Below are positions 43,692-52,403 of a DNA stretch of 64,000 nt, piece by piece. Within the stretch, counting starts at the first letter, position 1. Every line of letters begins with the position of its first letter. The notes beneath the pieces were generated by a model. The model searched no databases. It was not told where the DNA came from and saw nothing but the letters and a program-made list of their open reading frames with translations. Source of the stretch: CAYGZL01 sp964354345 (GTDB lineage: Bacteria > Chloroflexota > Anaerolineae > Anaerolineales > UBA4823); NCBI GenBank assembly GCA_964354345.1, contig CAYGZL010000032.1:124001-188000 (forward strand). The letters are read 5' to 3'. The position numbers were made by a program, and so were the translations under genes.

Positions 43692-45125
43692 ATGGAACTC
43701 ACTGGCCTAAGCCTTTCCGTCGCTGCCAGACAAATCCACCTGGGAGCGCTTTCTCCAATAGAGCTGACCCAGGCCTACATGGAGCGGATTGAACGCCTGA
43801 ATCCAGGACTAAATTGTTACCTCACATTAACGCCTGAGCTGGCATTAAGCCAGGCCGGTCAGGCGGAAGCAATCTGGCAAGCCTGGCTCACTGATGATCG
43901 GATTCCAGCCATGGGCAACCTACCCCCGTTGCTGGGCATTCCCTTGGCCTTGAAGGATTTGTTTGAGACGGCAGGTGTACGCACGACGGCTGGCTCGAAG
44001 TTCTTCCAAGATTACATCGCCATGCAGGATGCTGCAGTTGTCAGTCTGCTTAAACAAGCCGGCGCAATTATGCTGGGGAAACTCAACATGCACGAGATTG
44101 CACTGGGGGTAACCAATGACAACCCCCATTTCGGACCTTGCCGCAATCCTTGGAATCGGGAACGCATCCCAGGTGGTTCGTCCGGAGGCTCGGCAGCCGC
44201 ATTAGCAGCTCATTTGTGCCTGGGATCCTTGGGCAGCGACACCGGCGGCTCAATCCGCATTCCGGCTTCCTTGTGTGGAATTGTTGGTCTAAAACCTACT
44301 TATGGGCGAGTCAGCCTGCGAGGCGTGATACCATTAAGCTGGAATTTGGATCATGTCGGGCCGATGGCACGTGAAGTGCGCGATGTAGCGATCCTGTTAG
44401 GGGAAATCGCGGGTTATGACTCTCTCGATCCTGCCAGCCTGAATGTGCCAATCGAGAATTACCTGTCCCATCTGGAAAAAGGTGTGCGTGGGTGGCGAAT
44501 TGCTCTCGCCGCCGATAATTACTTCACCAACATCGACCCGCAAGTTGTTGATGCAGTACATACTGCTGCGCAGGTGTTCAGACAATTAGGGGCGCATGTG
44601 GAAGAGGTTCCCTTCCCGCATGCCTGGGAGGCGGCACAGGCCAACGGTCAAATGACTGCCTGTGATGCTGCTGCTTTTCACCACCAACGCCTGATAAGCC
44701 AACCGGCCTCCTTTGGAGAAGATGTACGGAGGCGGCTTTTGTTCGGCGCAGAAATTACCTCAACGGAATATTGCCAGGCGCGACGCACTCAGGTCGTATT
44801 GCGACGAGAGTTCGAACAGTTCTTCCAGAATTATGACCTGTTGCTGACTCCCACAACTCCCATTCCTGCACCGTTGATCGAAGGACCTGATGCGGTTGAA
44901 CAAGCCCGTCTGTTGACCCGTTTTACAGCGCCTTTCAACCTGACCGGACTTCCAGCCTTGTCCTTGCCGTGTGGTTTCACCACTCAGGATTCTGATCCAC
45001 TGCAAGGCTCAGTACCAATCGGTCTGCAACTTATTGCCAGACCCTGGCATGAGGTTGCCATACTGCAAGCTGCTTTCGCATACGAACAAGCCACGCCCTG
45101 GCACACCTATATTCCCGATCTCTAA
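43692..45125 (+). CDS. Amidase (amidase signature family, GatA-like)
   Basis: 477 residues. The amidase signature is complete: the catalytic Lys in LALKDLFETAGVRTTAGS, and the Gly/Ser-rich stretch IPGGSSGGSAAALA with GSDTGGSIRIPASLCGIVG holding the cis-Ser and nucleophilic Ser. KPTYGRVSLRGVIPLSW completes the core. It could be the A subunit of a Glu-tRNA(Gln) amidotransferase, but no gatB or gatC is nearby, and stand-alone amidases of this family hydrolyse diverse amides, so I leave the symbol blank. Confidence 0.88.
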   Translation: MELTGLSLSVAARQIHLGALSPIELTQAYMERIERLNPGLNCYLTLTPELALSQAGQAEAIWQAWLTDDRIPAMGNLPPLLGIPLALKDLFETAGVRTTAGSKFFQDYIAMQDAAVVSLLKQAGAIMLGKLNMHEIALGVTNDNPHFGPCRNPWNRERIPGGSSGGSAAALAAHLCLGSLGSDTGGSIRIPASLCGIVGLKPTYGRVSLRGVIPLSWNLDHVGPMAREVRDVAILLGEIAGYDSLDPASLNVPIENYLSHLEKGVRGWRIALAADNYFTNIDPQVVDAVHTAAQVFRQLGAHVEEVPFPHAWEAAQANGQMTACDAAAFHHQRLISQPASFGEDVRRRLLFGAEITSTEYCQARRTQVVLRREFEQFFQNYDLLLTPTTPIPAPLIEGPDAVEQARLLTRFTAPFNLTGLPALSLPCGFTTQDSDPLQGSVPIGLQLIARPWHEVAILQAAFAYEQATPWHTYIPDL

Positions 45126-45175
45126 TTTGGCGCGTAAATTTTGCTGTCTTCTCTCTGACAGTCGCTCGCGGATGG

Positions 45176-47845
45176 TCAATTGCTGCTTATCGTTGTGGCA
45201 AGAAAGGCGGTTGACAGGCTTTTTTCATCATCCATTACTAATTCCATGCGGTACCCGGGGTGAAAATCAGCCACTGCGACCAGGCGTACCACTTCAGCAA
45301 ACTTATCCCGGCATTCTACCCACTCCATAAGATGGTTGGGTGTGTCATTAAAGAATGACTGGTTGAAAACCGTGCGAGAATCATCCAGACAAATTGCTAC
45401 CGGATAAATTTGCACTTCCATCAAGTCTTGAAAGAAATGTGTCCCCAATGATGGTTCAGGCGCGGGACCGATACCCTTCCCAGCCAGTTCTACCAATGCT
45501 TGCGCGTTACAGATGTCCGAATAACTAACATAGATACCCAGATCTGGGTTAACGGTTCCCCACCGCCCCGGTCCCAGACAGATGAATGGCCGGTTGGACA
45601 AAGCGGTGTTTACCCGGGCAACAATCCGACCGACTTCTGTGCGCTCCGCAGGGGTTGCCAGAGCAAAATATCTATCCGGGACGACATAGAGAACAAATTG
45701 GATATCTTCCAGATGCCCGGGCGGGACAATAAAATGGGAGACAAAAACGATGTCCTCATCCGGTAAATATTTAGGCAGGCAGCCAACAGGTACAGTTTGC
45801 ATCCGGCTCTGTGGTCGGCATTGTAAGAGGCTAATTTTAACCTGTGGTTGGAGACTACCAGGGTCCGGGATATGTACGGTGAACTCCACATCCACTGCCG
45901 ACCGGTAGTTTTCCTCAAGCAACCGTAGCAAGCGAGAAAGCTGTGCTGCAAACGGTGTGCGCCGTAACAGCTCATCGAAGGTAATCGCCAGGCGCGGCAC
46001 TTCCGTCTCCGGTACCCGACTGCGTGGTGTTACAAAATAACCGTCTTGCTCAAGCTGGGCAATGTATCGCAAGGGTGGATAGCGAGAATTGATCACTTGA
46101 TTAATTTGTAAACTTTTAAATTGATTATCTGCCAGGTCAATCAGGTCAACATAATGTTGGGAGTAATGGCGGATAGCCTCACAATTGTCATCCGGCTGCA
46201 AGGTTGGGTGACTTAAAGCCACCAATCGAGGGAAGTCGTTACCCACTCGCTCAACTGCGCGGGTTCCTAAACCCCACACCAGGCGGGCAAAACCATCTTC
46301 ACGGCGAATCTGCGGCGCCCAACGGTAAAGGTTATGACTGAAAGCCACGCCGGCCGCGTGAGGCAGGAAATAAGAACCGAACTGCTCTCCTTGCACGACC
46401 TGAATTAGAATCACCATACGCTCATCAAAATCTTGCAGACCGCGACTGCGCCGGTATAACAACGCTTCGGGTTTCAAGGTGCTGGCATAGGTCCGAGCAA
46501 TAGCGTTAACCAGCGCTTTTAAATTGTCCACAGGGTTACCCTGGTTAGGACAAAAAAAGCTATCATACTTACCGGCAAAGGATGTGCCAAAGTTATCTTC
46601 GAGTTGACCGGACGAGCGCACAATCACCGGAAATGGACCAACCTGGTGCAACACTTTGTGTAGTTCGATCAGGACTTCCGGAGGGAACTCTCCATTCTGA
46701 AATTCCTCTTGAATCTGGGGATATTCCGCGCGGATCTGTTCTTCGGATTTATACTTCTGATCATTGCGGTGCATCAAGCCATTCATCGCCATGAAGATGT
46801 ACATCACATCCGAACCGATAAAGAATGACTCAGGGATGCGTACGCAGGCGCGCAGGCCTTCATCGCCCACCTGGGAAAGGATACGCGCTGCCAGGAGCAT
46901 ACCTGTCGCCTTACCTCCGATTTTCCCTAGCCCAATCTTCCGCCGGTGAATCTCGGCCAGGTCGGCAATGGTAAACCATTCTTTGGCAATATGGATAGTG
47001 GCCAATTGGTCGCTGATCAAACGGCGGATCAGAACGACCTTCAATTCACGCAGATGGTGTTCCAAGGGAGCGCGCTCTTCAGGCGGAATTTTTTCAATTG
47101 CCAACGCCTGCGCGATAAGTAATTCTTCTGGCGCCAATTCCGGATCGAGCGGGGTAGATCGGTCTACTTCGGTTCGGACGAGAGCCGATGGTGGATAATG
47201 CTGTGCCGGGTCGGGCCGCGTCCAAACTAGATGTGAATGAAAACCGACCCATTGTGTAGACGGGAGTGGACGATTGGCACTTGATCCTGGCAGTGGAACA
47301 GCCATCCCCCAGCCACGTTGATCGACGATATCAAGGTCATCTGCCATATGAATACTGAGGGTAAAACAAGCAGGAGTAGCGTTCTTGCAGTTGAGCTTCC
47401 TCCGACTCATTGCCAGAGCTGTTTCGAGAGTCATGGACAAAGATCCTAGCGCGGCACTTTTACGATCCACCCAGGCGACCAGGTTAAGACCTCTTTTACC
47501 TTCTACGACCCGTGCAGCGCTCGGAATGGCAGAATTGTCGGTGGGGTACACCTGCGTATCTTCCCTTTGCACTGTTCCGCCAGTCTGAGAGTGCAAGTCA
47601 GACGGCTCGATCTCAAATTCATATACCGCTTTGACTGTTTTATCCAGGTTATCCAGATACTCACTGATCTGGCTAACCAGGCTGTTAAAGACATACAAAC
47701 ACGCGTCACAACGACCTTGCCGTAATGCCAGTCGGGTTTGCTCCAGGTTGCCGTTAAACTTTCGTCTCGCGCAGTAGACGACAGCCTGCTCGACCATCTC
47801 ATCTGCGAGGGTTTGATCTAATTGACCATGTTCTTCAAGCGCCAT
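45176..47845 (-). CDS. PEP/pyruvate-binding (PPDK-N) domain protein without His or PEP domains
   Basis: About 889 residues from ATG 47845, where GGAGG precedes by five bases; an upstream ATG at 47857 has no ribosome-binding site. After about 300 residues of unassigned sequence comes the ATP-grasp domain of pyruvate phosphate dikinase and PEP synthase: GLGKIGGKATGMLLAARIL and VIVRSSGQLEDNFGTSFAGK. The phospho-His swivel domain and the C-terminal PEP TIM barrel of those enzymes are absent. The last about 250 residues contain FICLGPGRWGTVNPDLGIYV, a segment I do not assign. It probably binds ATP, but PEP synthesis is unlikely without the missing domains. Confidence 0.75.
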   Translation of the reverse strand: MALEEHGQLDQTLADEMVEQAVVYCARRKFNGNLEQTRLALRQGRCDACLYVFNSLVSQISEYLDNLDKTVKAVYEFEIEPSDLHSQTGGTVQREDTQVYPTDNSAIPSAARVVEGKRGLNLVAWVDRKSAALGSLSMTLETALAMSRRKLNCKNATPACFTLSIHMADDLDIVDQRGWGMAVPLPGSSANRPLPSTQWVGFHSHLVWTRPDPAQHYPPSALVRTEVDRSTPLDPELAPEELLIAQALAIEKIPPEERAPLEHHLRELKVVLIRRLISDQLATIHIAKEWFTIADLAEIHRRKIGLGKIGGKATGMLLAARILSQVGDEGLRACVRIPESFFIGSDVMYIFMAMNGLMHRNDQKYKSEEQIRAEYPQIQEEFQNGEFPPEVLIELHKVLHQVGPFPVIVRSSGQLEDNFGTSFAGKYDSFFCPNQGNPVDNLKALVNAIARTYASTLKPEALLYRRSRGLQDFDERMVILIQVVQGEQFGSYFLPHAAGVAFSHNLYRWAPQIRREDGFARLVWGLGTRAVERVGNDFPRLVALSHPTLQPDDNCEAIRHYSQHYVDLIDLADNQFKSLQINQVINSRYPPLRYIAQLEQDGYFVTPRSRVPETEVPRLAITFDELLRRTPFAAQLSRLLRLLEENYRSAVDVEFTVHIPDPGSLQPQVKISLLQCRPQSRMQTVPVGCLPKYLPDEDIVFVSHFIVPPGHLEDIQFVLYVVPDRYFALATPAERTEVGRIVARVNTALSNRPFICLGPGRWGTVNPDLGIYVSYSDICNAQALVELAGKGIGPAPEPSLGTHFFQDLMEVQIYPVAICLDDSRTVFNQSFFNDTPNHLMEWVECRDKFAEVVRLVAVADFHPGYRMELVMDDEKSLSTAFLATTISSN

Positions 47846-48011
47846 CCTCCCCTCCATTCAAAGAGCCTATCTCTCAGTCAAAAAACCTGTGCACTCACCG
47901 CTGCTTCATAGCACAACAGTCCTACATCCTTCCGTCCTTATACCCGTTGCCGCCCATGGGTGCCGGAACTTCGGAGCTACCAGTCCGCACTGTTTCGTGC
48001 AGCGCAGTTTC
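47846..48011. other. Intergenic stretch without recognised content
   Basis: About 165 bases between the PPDK-N-type gene and the decayed glutamate-synthase-like fragment. I see no gene, hairpin or clear promoter beyond the ribosome-binding site of the PPDK-N-type gene. Confidence 0.4.
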
Positions 48012-48600
48012 CTAAAATGGCAATTGACGTTCAAAGCCAGCCAACTTAAGACCGGTGAGAGCAGCAGTATTTAAATCCATAGCACGTAAATCTTCAGTTG
48101 TAAGATCTACGATCCGGCGATGACCTGATAGCATCGTAAGAATTTTGACTTCTTCCGCACAAGCATGAATGAAGTTTGCCAGCCGGTGACCGACCTCCAC
48201 CGGATCCAGCCGGGCGCGCAATTCGGGCTTCTGGCTGGTAATACCATAGGGGCAGTTGCCACGCTGGCAGGCATAACAGACCCGGCAACCCATCGCCACT
48301 TCGGCAGCGCTGCCAAATCCCACAGCATCGGCGCCCATCGCCAAAGCTTTGAACGCGTCCAGATGGCTGCGGATGCCACCCAGGGCATTAGCTTGACCTT
48401 TTGATGCACACCGTAATCCTGGAGCGCTCTTACTGCGGGAGGCAAACAGGCGATCGTAGGTATCCCAACGCCCTGGGTAACGATATCAGGCGAACAACCT
48501 GCACCACCAACCAGGCCATCAATGCTGATCGCGTCTGCACCGGCTTCAATGCATGGCAATGACCACAGCCAGTGCACAATGCTGGATCAATATTGGCTAC
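48012..48600 (-). pseudogene. Glutamate synthase FMN-domain-like fragment, frameshifted
   Basis: Two frames together give the C-terminal part of a glutamate-synthase-type FMN/Fe-S domain. The first, from about 48555, reads IEAGADAISIDGLVGGAGCS, then GVGIPTIACLPPAVRALQDY, to VKLM near 48390. A one-base loss shifts the frame, and the continuation reads ALGGIRSHLDAFKALAMGAD, then the CRVCYACQRGNCPYGI cluster motif and ELRARLDPVEVGHRLANFI, ending at a stop near 48014. Upstream (48660-48550) another frame gives a ferredoxin-like DPALCTGCGHC that runs directly into the FMN part, so the N-terminal bulk of the enzyme is missing. This is a remnant, or a badly sequenced gene. Confidence 0.78.
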
Positions 48601-48657
48601 CGGTGTCTCGACTCGAATGACATCCTGGTCAAGGAAATGGGCGACGCGTGAATTGGT

Positions 48658-49195
48658 CAAAAACGAATCGAATATGTAATCAATCCTTTACAAACCTTTT
48701 CTGGACAATGTTTCTCACAGATGTGGGCTTCAAATTCTCCGCGGATATAACGCAGCGTCGTCAACACCGGATCAGGCGCTGTCTGCCCCAAACCACGCAA
48801 CGAGCTACTTTAATAGTTACAGCTAACTCCTCCAGATAAGCAATATCGCCTGGCTCGCCTTCCCCACTGCAAATACCTTCCAAAGTTGCCAGCATAGCCT
48901 TCGTCCCAATCCGGCAGGGGACACATTTACCACATGACACCTGTTGGGTAAAATTCATGAAGTAGCGCGCAAAATTTATCATGCAGGTATCTTCATCCGC
49001 CACCACCAATCCGCCAGATCCCATGATCGCCCCAAGAGAGGAAAGCGACTCGTAATCAATCGGTATATCCAGATGCTCAGCTGGTAAACAGCCCCCTGAA
49101 GGCCCACCTAAATGGGCAGCTTTAAACTGCTTCCCTTTTGGAATACCATCACCGACCTCCTAGATCACGTTCCGCAATGATCCAACGGCAAAGTA
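48658..49195 (-). pseudogene. NuoF/HydB-type NADH-dehydrogenase flavoprotein fragment with stop and frameshift
   Basis: The C-terminal half of a NuoF-like protein is readable. It begins with GSLRNVI and an in-frame TAG where Tyr is expected, then EVGDGIPKGKQFKAAHLGGP, GAIMGSGGLVVADEDTCMI and the [4Fe-4S] motif SCGKCVPCRIGTKAML. After AVTIKVA a one-base deletion shifts the frame, and the continuation reads SLRGLGQTAPDPVLTTLRYI, then HICEKHCPEKVC, stopping at TGA 48660-48658. The N-terminal FMN/NADH-binding half is missing beyond about 49195. With the glutamate-synthase fragment it marks the ruin of an electron-transfer operon. Confidence 0.8.
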
Positions 49196-49311
49196 TAAAA
49201 TTCTAAGCCGTGATACAATTCAGCGTTCTATTCATATCACGACTTGTCATAACATCCGGCACAGGGAATCCTGAACTTACTCTTTCACATTGTCCCGCAA
49301 CGGAGACATAA

Positions 49312-50718
49312 ATGCAAATTCCTCTTATAAGAGCCGGCAGAGTCCAAGAAGGTAATTCACTCCAGGTGGAAATAGGTGATGGGTTGATCCTGCGGCGCGG
49401 CAAACCGGCTGATGCAGAAAAATTGTCTGCTTTCAATGCCCGAATTCACAGCGACCTCGGCCCCGATCACCCCGATGAAAGGGTCAGCGTCTGGTCCCAC
49501 GACCTCCTCACCCGGCCTCACCCGACCTTCCAGCCGGGCGATTTCACGATCATCGAGAAAGCAGCAACAGGGGAGATTGTTTCTTCGATGAACCTGATCT
49601 CTCAAACCTGGTCGTATGCGGGGATCCCCTTCGGTGTTGGCCGGCCTGAGCTGGTAGGCACGTTGCCCGAATATCGCCACCGCGGTCTTATTCGAGCACA
49701 GTTTGAAGTGATCCACCGCTGGAGCGCCGAACGGGGTGAAAAAGTGCAGGCGATTACCGGGATTCCGTATTATTACCGCATCTTTGGCTATGAGATGTGC
49801 CTGGATTTGGGTGGTGGTAGGTCGGGTTCCAAGAACACCGAGCAACTGTTTCGACATGTTCCCCGTCTGAGTGAAGGGCAAGCGGAGCCTTACACGATTC
49901 GACCCGCTCTGGAAGCTGACCTGCCCTTTATCGGCGAATTGTATGACCAGGGTCGTAAACGGTGGGCGGTTGGATGCATCTGGAACCAGGATCTCTGGCG
50001 ATATGAACTAACTATAAAAAACCCTAAAAATGTCAATCGTGTGGAGCTACGTATCATAGAAGCTGCACCAACCGGTGATTCGGATCCCCGGGTGGGTTTC
50101 CTGGCTCACCCCGCCTGGACCTGGGGGCCGATGCAGGTGGCAACGGCATACGAGTTAAAGCCCGGCATCTCCTGGGCAGCAGTAACACCCTGCGTGGTTC
50201 GTTACCTGGTCACGACCGGTGAGACGTATGCCTCCCAGGATAACCGCCCGGGGGGATTGACCAGCTTTGGTTTATGGTTTGGCGCAGAACATCCGGTTTA
50301 TGAGGTCATGAAATTTGGTCTGCCGCAAGTCCGTACACCCTATGCCTGGTATCTACGTGTTCCTGACCTGATCGGTTTTCTCCAACAGATCGCCCCAGCA
50401 CTCGAACAACGCCTGGCAGACTCTCCTCTGGTGGGGCATTCTGGAGAAGTAAAGCTTACTTTCTATAGCAATGGTTTGCGGATGATTTTCGAGCATGGCC
50501 GTCTGAACCAGATTGAAAATTGGACACCCACTCCAGTCGGACACAGCGGTGATGCGGCATTTCCCGGGCTGACTTTCTTACAGCTTCTTTTCAGCTACCG
50601 CTCGCTGGATGAATTGCGCCATGCCTTCCCCGATTGTTGGCAGGATAACGACACGGTATACGCTTTACTGAAGGCGCTCTTTCCCAAGCAACCTTCGAAT
50701 GTATGGCCGATTTCATAA
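49312..50718 (+). CDS. GNAT-domain protein (468 residues, C-terminal extension)
   Basis: An N-terminal GNAT domain of about 150 residues (GLILRRGKPADAEKLSAFNA, GVGRPELVGTLPEYRHRGLI as acetyl-CoA loop, GIPYYYRIFGYEMCLDLGGG) is followed by about 300 residues of mixed character, including YTIRPALEADLPFIGELYDQ, which looks like the start of a second, degenerate GNAT unit. Total length and layout resemble Eis-type acetyltransferases, but I cannot confirm an SCP-like C-terminal domain. The acceptor is unknown. It is transcribed away from the decayed locus. Confidence 0.8.
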   Translation: MQIPLIRAGRVQEGNSLQVEIGDGLILRRGKPADAEKLSAFNARIHSDLGPDHPDERVSVWSHDLLTRPHPTFQPGDFTIIEKAATGEIVSSMNLISQTWSYAGIPFGVGRPELVGTLPEYRHRGLIRAQFEVIHRWSAERGEKVQAITGIPYYYRIFGYEMCLDLGGGRSGSKNTEQLFRHVPRLSEGQAEPYTIRPALEADLPFIGELYDQGRKRWAVGCIWNQDLWRYELTIKNPKNVNRVELRIIEAAPTGDSDPRVGFLAHPAWTWGPMQVATAYELKPGISWAAVTPCVVRYLVTTGETYASQDNRPGGLTSFGLWFGAEHPVYEVMKFGLPQVRTPYAWYLRVPDLIGFLQQIAPALEQRLADSPLVGHSGEVKLTFYSNGLRMIFEHGRLNQIENWTPTPVGHSGDAAFPGLTFLQLLFSYRSLDELRHAFPDCWQDNDTVYALLKALFPKQPSNVWPIS

Positions 50719-50732
50719 ATAGGAGCCCAACC

Positions 50733-51659
50733 TTACGGAACATATACAGACACATTCCAATGACGATAACGTGCCAGGCGACCATGGACGATATCATCAA
50801 AAGTCTGGCGAAGTTGGGTCGTCAAGGGACCCATTACACCCAACCCTACTGGACGATGGTCTATCCGGGTAACGGCAGTGATCTGAGCAGCCGTCCCGGT
50901 CATAAAGAACTCATCACAAAGATAAATTTCAGTCCGATCAATTGGGCGTTCGACTACCAGGACGCCGAGTTCTTGTTTGGCGATCTCAATCACAGTTCGG
51001 CGGGTAATCCCTTCGAGAATATTCTCCGTAATCGGTGGTGTTACTAAGACACCTTCACGCCACATAAAAACATTCATCGCGCTGCCCTCCGCGACATGAC
51101 CTTCTTGAGTTAATACCAGAGCCTCATCGAATCCTGCTCGAATTGCATCGGTTTTTACCAATGCTGAGTTGGCATAAGCGCCAGCGATCTTTCCGCGCGC
51201 TGGGATCGTGTTATCATCCACCCGGCGCCAAGAAGAAACTGTGACATGGGCATTCGTATCATTCTGAACATAGCGATCGAATGGCACCGCTACGATAGAA
51301 ATTTCATCCTTTAGATCATGCAGCTTCACACCGATAATTTCATCGGCTTTAAACGCTAACGGGCGAATGTAAATATCCCGGCGATAGCCCTCTTTCTTTA
51401 ACAGCTCTAAAGTAATCTGGAGTAAGTCTTCTGGAGTTTGTTTTAATTCTATACATATTAATTTCGCCGACATTCTAAACCGGCGGAAATGATCAAGCGG
51501 TCGAAATAAATATAACTGCTCATATTCGCTATTCCAATAACCGCGTAACCCACCAAAAGCCGCCGTGCCATAGTTCAGGGCATGTGTCATCACGCTTACT
51601 TTGGCATCTGAGTAGGCGACTATCTCACCCTTAAAATATGCATATCGAGGAAACTCCAT
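50733..51659 (-). CDS. ilvE: Branched-chain amino acid aminotransferase
   Basis: 308 residues of the class IV PLP aminotransferases. AYFKGEIVAYSDAKVSVMTH and LNYGTAAFGGLRGYW are the N-terminal signature, the PLP Lys is in GKIAGAYANSALVKTDAIRA, and ALVLTQEGHVAEGSAMNVFM follows. It makes or degrades Val, Leu and Ile by transamination with glutamate/2-oxoglutarate. An excellent AGGAGGT stands before ATG, and a TATAAT is visible on the minus strand at 51714-51709. No regulatory leader peptide is evident. Confidence 0.94.
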   Translation of the reverse strand: MEFPRYAYFKGEIVAYSDAKVSVMTHALNYGTAAFGGLRGYWNSEYEQLYLFRPLDHFRRFRMSAKLICIELKQTPEDLLQITLELLKKEGYRRDIYIRPLAFKADEIIGVKLHDLKDEISIVAVPFDRYVQNDTNAHVTVSSWRRVDDNTIPARGKIAGAYANSALVKTDAIRAGFDEALVLTQEGHVAEGSAMNVFMWREGVLVTPPITENILEGITRRTVIEIAKQELGVLVVERPIDRTEIYLCDEFFMTGTAAQITAVTRIDHRPVGLGVMGPLTTQLRQTFDDIVHGRLARYRHWNVSVYVP

Positions 51660-51817
51660 TCGATTTACCTCCTGACAACAAGATCGTGTCCTTAAAACAA
51701 CGGGGACGATTATAACATTTGACTGCAGCCATCCGATTCAGCAAACGACTTGGAACCATTTCGCGGAGAATCCCTGACTTCCGGTTATACTTACTCCGCA
51801 TCGAGCCGGAACCTCGT

Positions 51818-51864
51818 AACTACTGTTACGCCGGAACTACTGTTACGCCGGAACTACTGTTTCG
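51818..51864. repeat. 17-bp tandem repeat before the PAP2 gene
   Basis: The unit AACTACTGTTACGCCGG occurs at 51818-51834 and 51835-51851, followed by a partial third copy (51852-51864) with one change. The unit length is not a multiple of three, which argues against the frame through it being coding. Confidence 0.85.
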
Positions 51865-51869
51865 TTAGC

Positions 51870-52394
51870 ATGAATAACCATTGGCAGACCCTTATCTTCT
51901 GGGACGATACGATAACCCACCGCTTACGAATCGCTGAAAAGCCAGGCCCGATCCGTACATTTGCAATTTTATTCGCCCACTCCGCAGACTCCTGGTTTTG
52001 GTTACTTGGCCTCGCCCTGGTTGGTATGCTCGGACCAAGGGAGTGGAGGAATCTCGAAGCGAAGCTGGCGATAGGCATCGTGGTTACGGCGCTCATTGTA
52101 TTCATCATCAAATTCGCAATTCGCCGGCAACGCCCCACAGGAGACTGGGGTGAAATCTACCGCAAGACTGACCCGCACTCTTTCCCTTCTGGACACGCCG
52201 CCCGAGCAGCCATGTTGGCAATGGTCTGCCTGGCTGTCGGAATACACGACCTGGGACTGATCTTGTTCGTCTGGTTTGGGTTAGTCTCTCTGGCACGCGT
52301 TGCCATGGGGGTTCATTACCTTCTAGATGTAATAGCTGGTGGTGTCCTTGGGATTCTCCTTGGTTTTATCTTGAGCCTGCGCTTTATTTTTTGA
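51870..52394 (+). CDS. PAP2-family phosphatase, membrane protein
   Basis: 174 residues from ATG 51870. A start at 51750 would read through a 17-bp tandem repeat and is unlikely. About five hydrophobic segments surround the PAP2 motifs: KFAIRRQRPTGDW (KxxxxxxRP), PSGHAARAAMLA (the PSGH motif) and ARVAMGVHYLLDVIAGG (SRxxxGxHxxxD type). Such enzymes dephosphorylate lipid phosphates such as undecaprenyl pyrophosphate or phosphatidate on the outer face of the membrane; the substrate is not resolved. Confidence 0.88.
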   Translation: MNNHWQTLIFWDDTITHRLRIAEKPGPIRTFAILFAHSADSWFWLLGLALVGMLGPREWRNLEAKLAIGIVVTALIVFIIKFAIRRQRPTGDWGEIYRKTDPHSFPSGHAARAAMLAMVCLAVGIHDLGLILFVWFGLVSLARVAMGVHYLLDVIAGGVLGILLGFILSLRFIF

Positions 52395-52403
52395 TCTAAA
52401 AGC

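Noticed and set aside
43692..45125. gatA of the Glu-tRNA(Gln) amidotransferase
   Set aside because: The catalytic triad fits, but neither gatB nor gatC is nearby and the same fold serves many amidases, so the specific role is not supported.
48430..48660. Stand-alone small ferredoxin gene (CTGCGHC)
   Set aside because: Only one cysteine cluster is left, and the frame continues into nonsense while an overlapping frame picks up the FMN domain; it is part of the decayed locus.
51818..51864. CRISPR array
   Set aside because: Copies are directly adjacent without spacers, only 17 bases long, and no cas genes are in the window.
51750..51869. N-terminal extension of the PAP2 protein
   Set aside because: The frame passes through a 17-bp tandem repeat whose unit is not divisible by three and gives a composition unlike the family; the family N-terminus fits ATG 51870.
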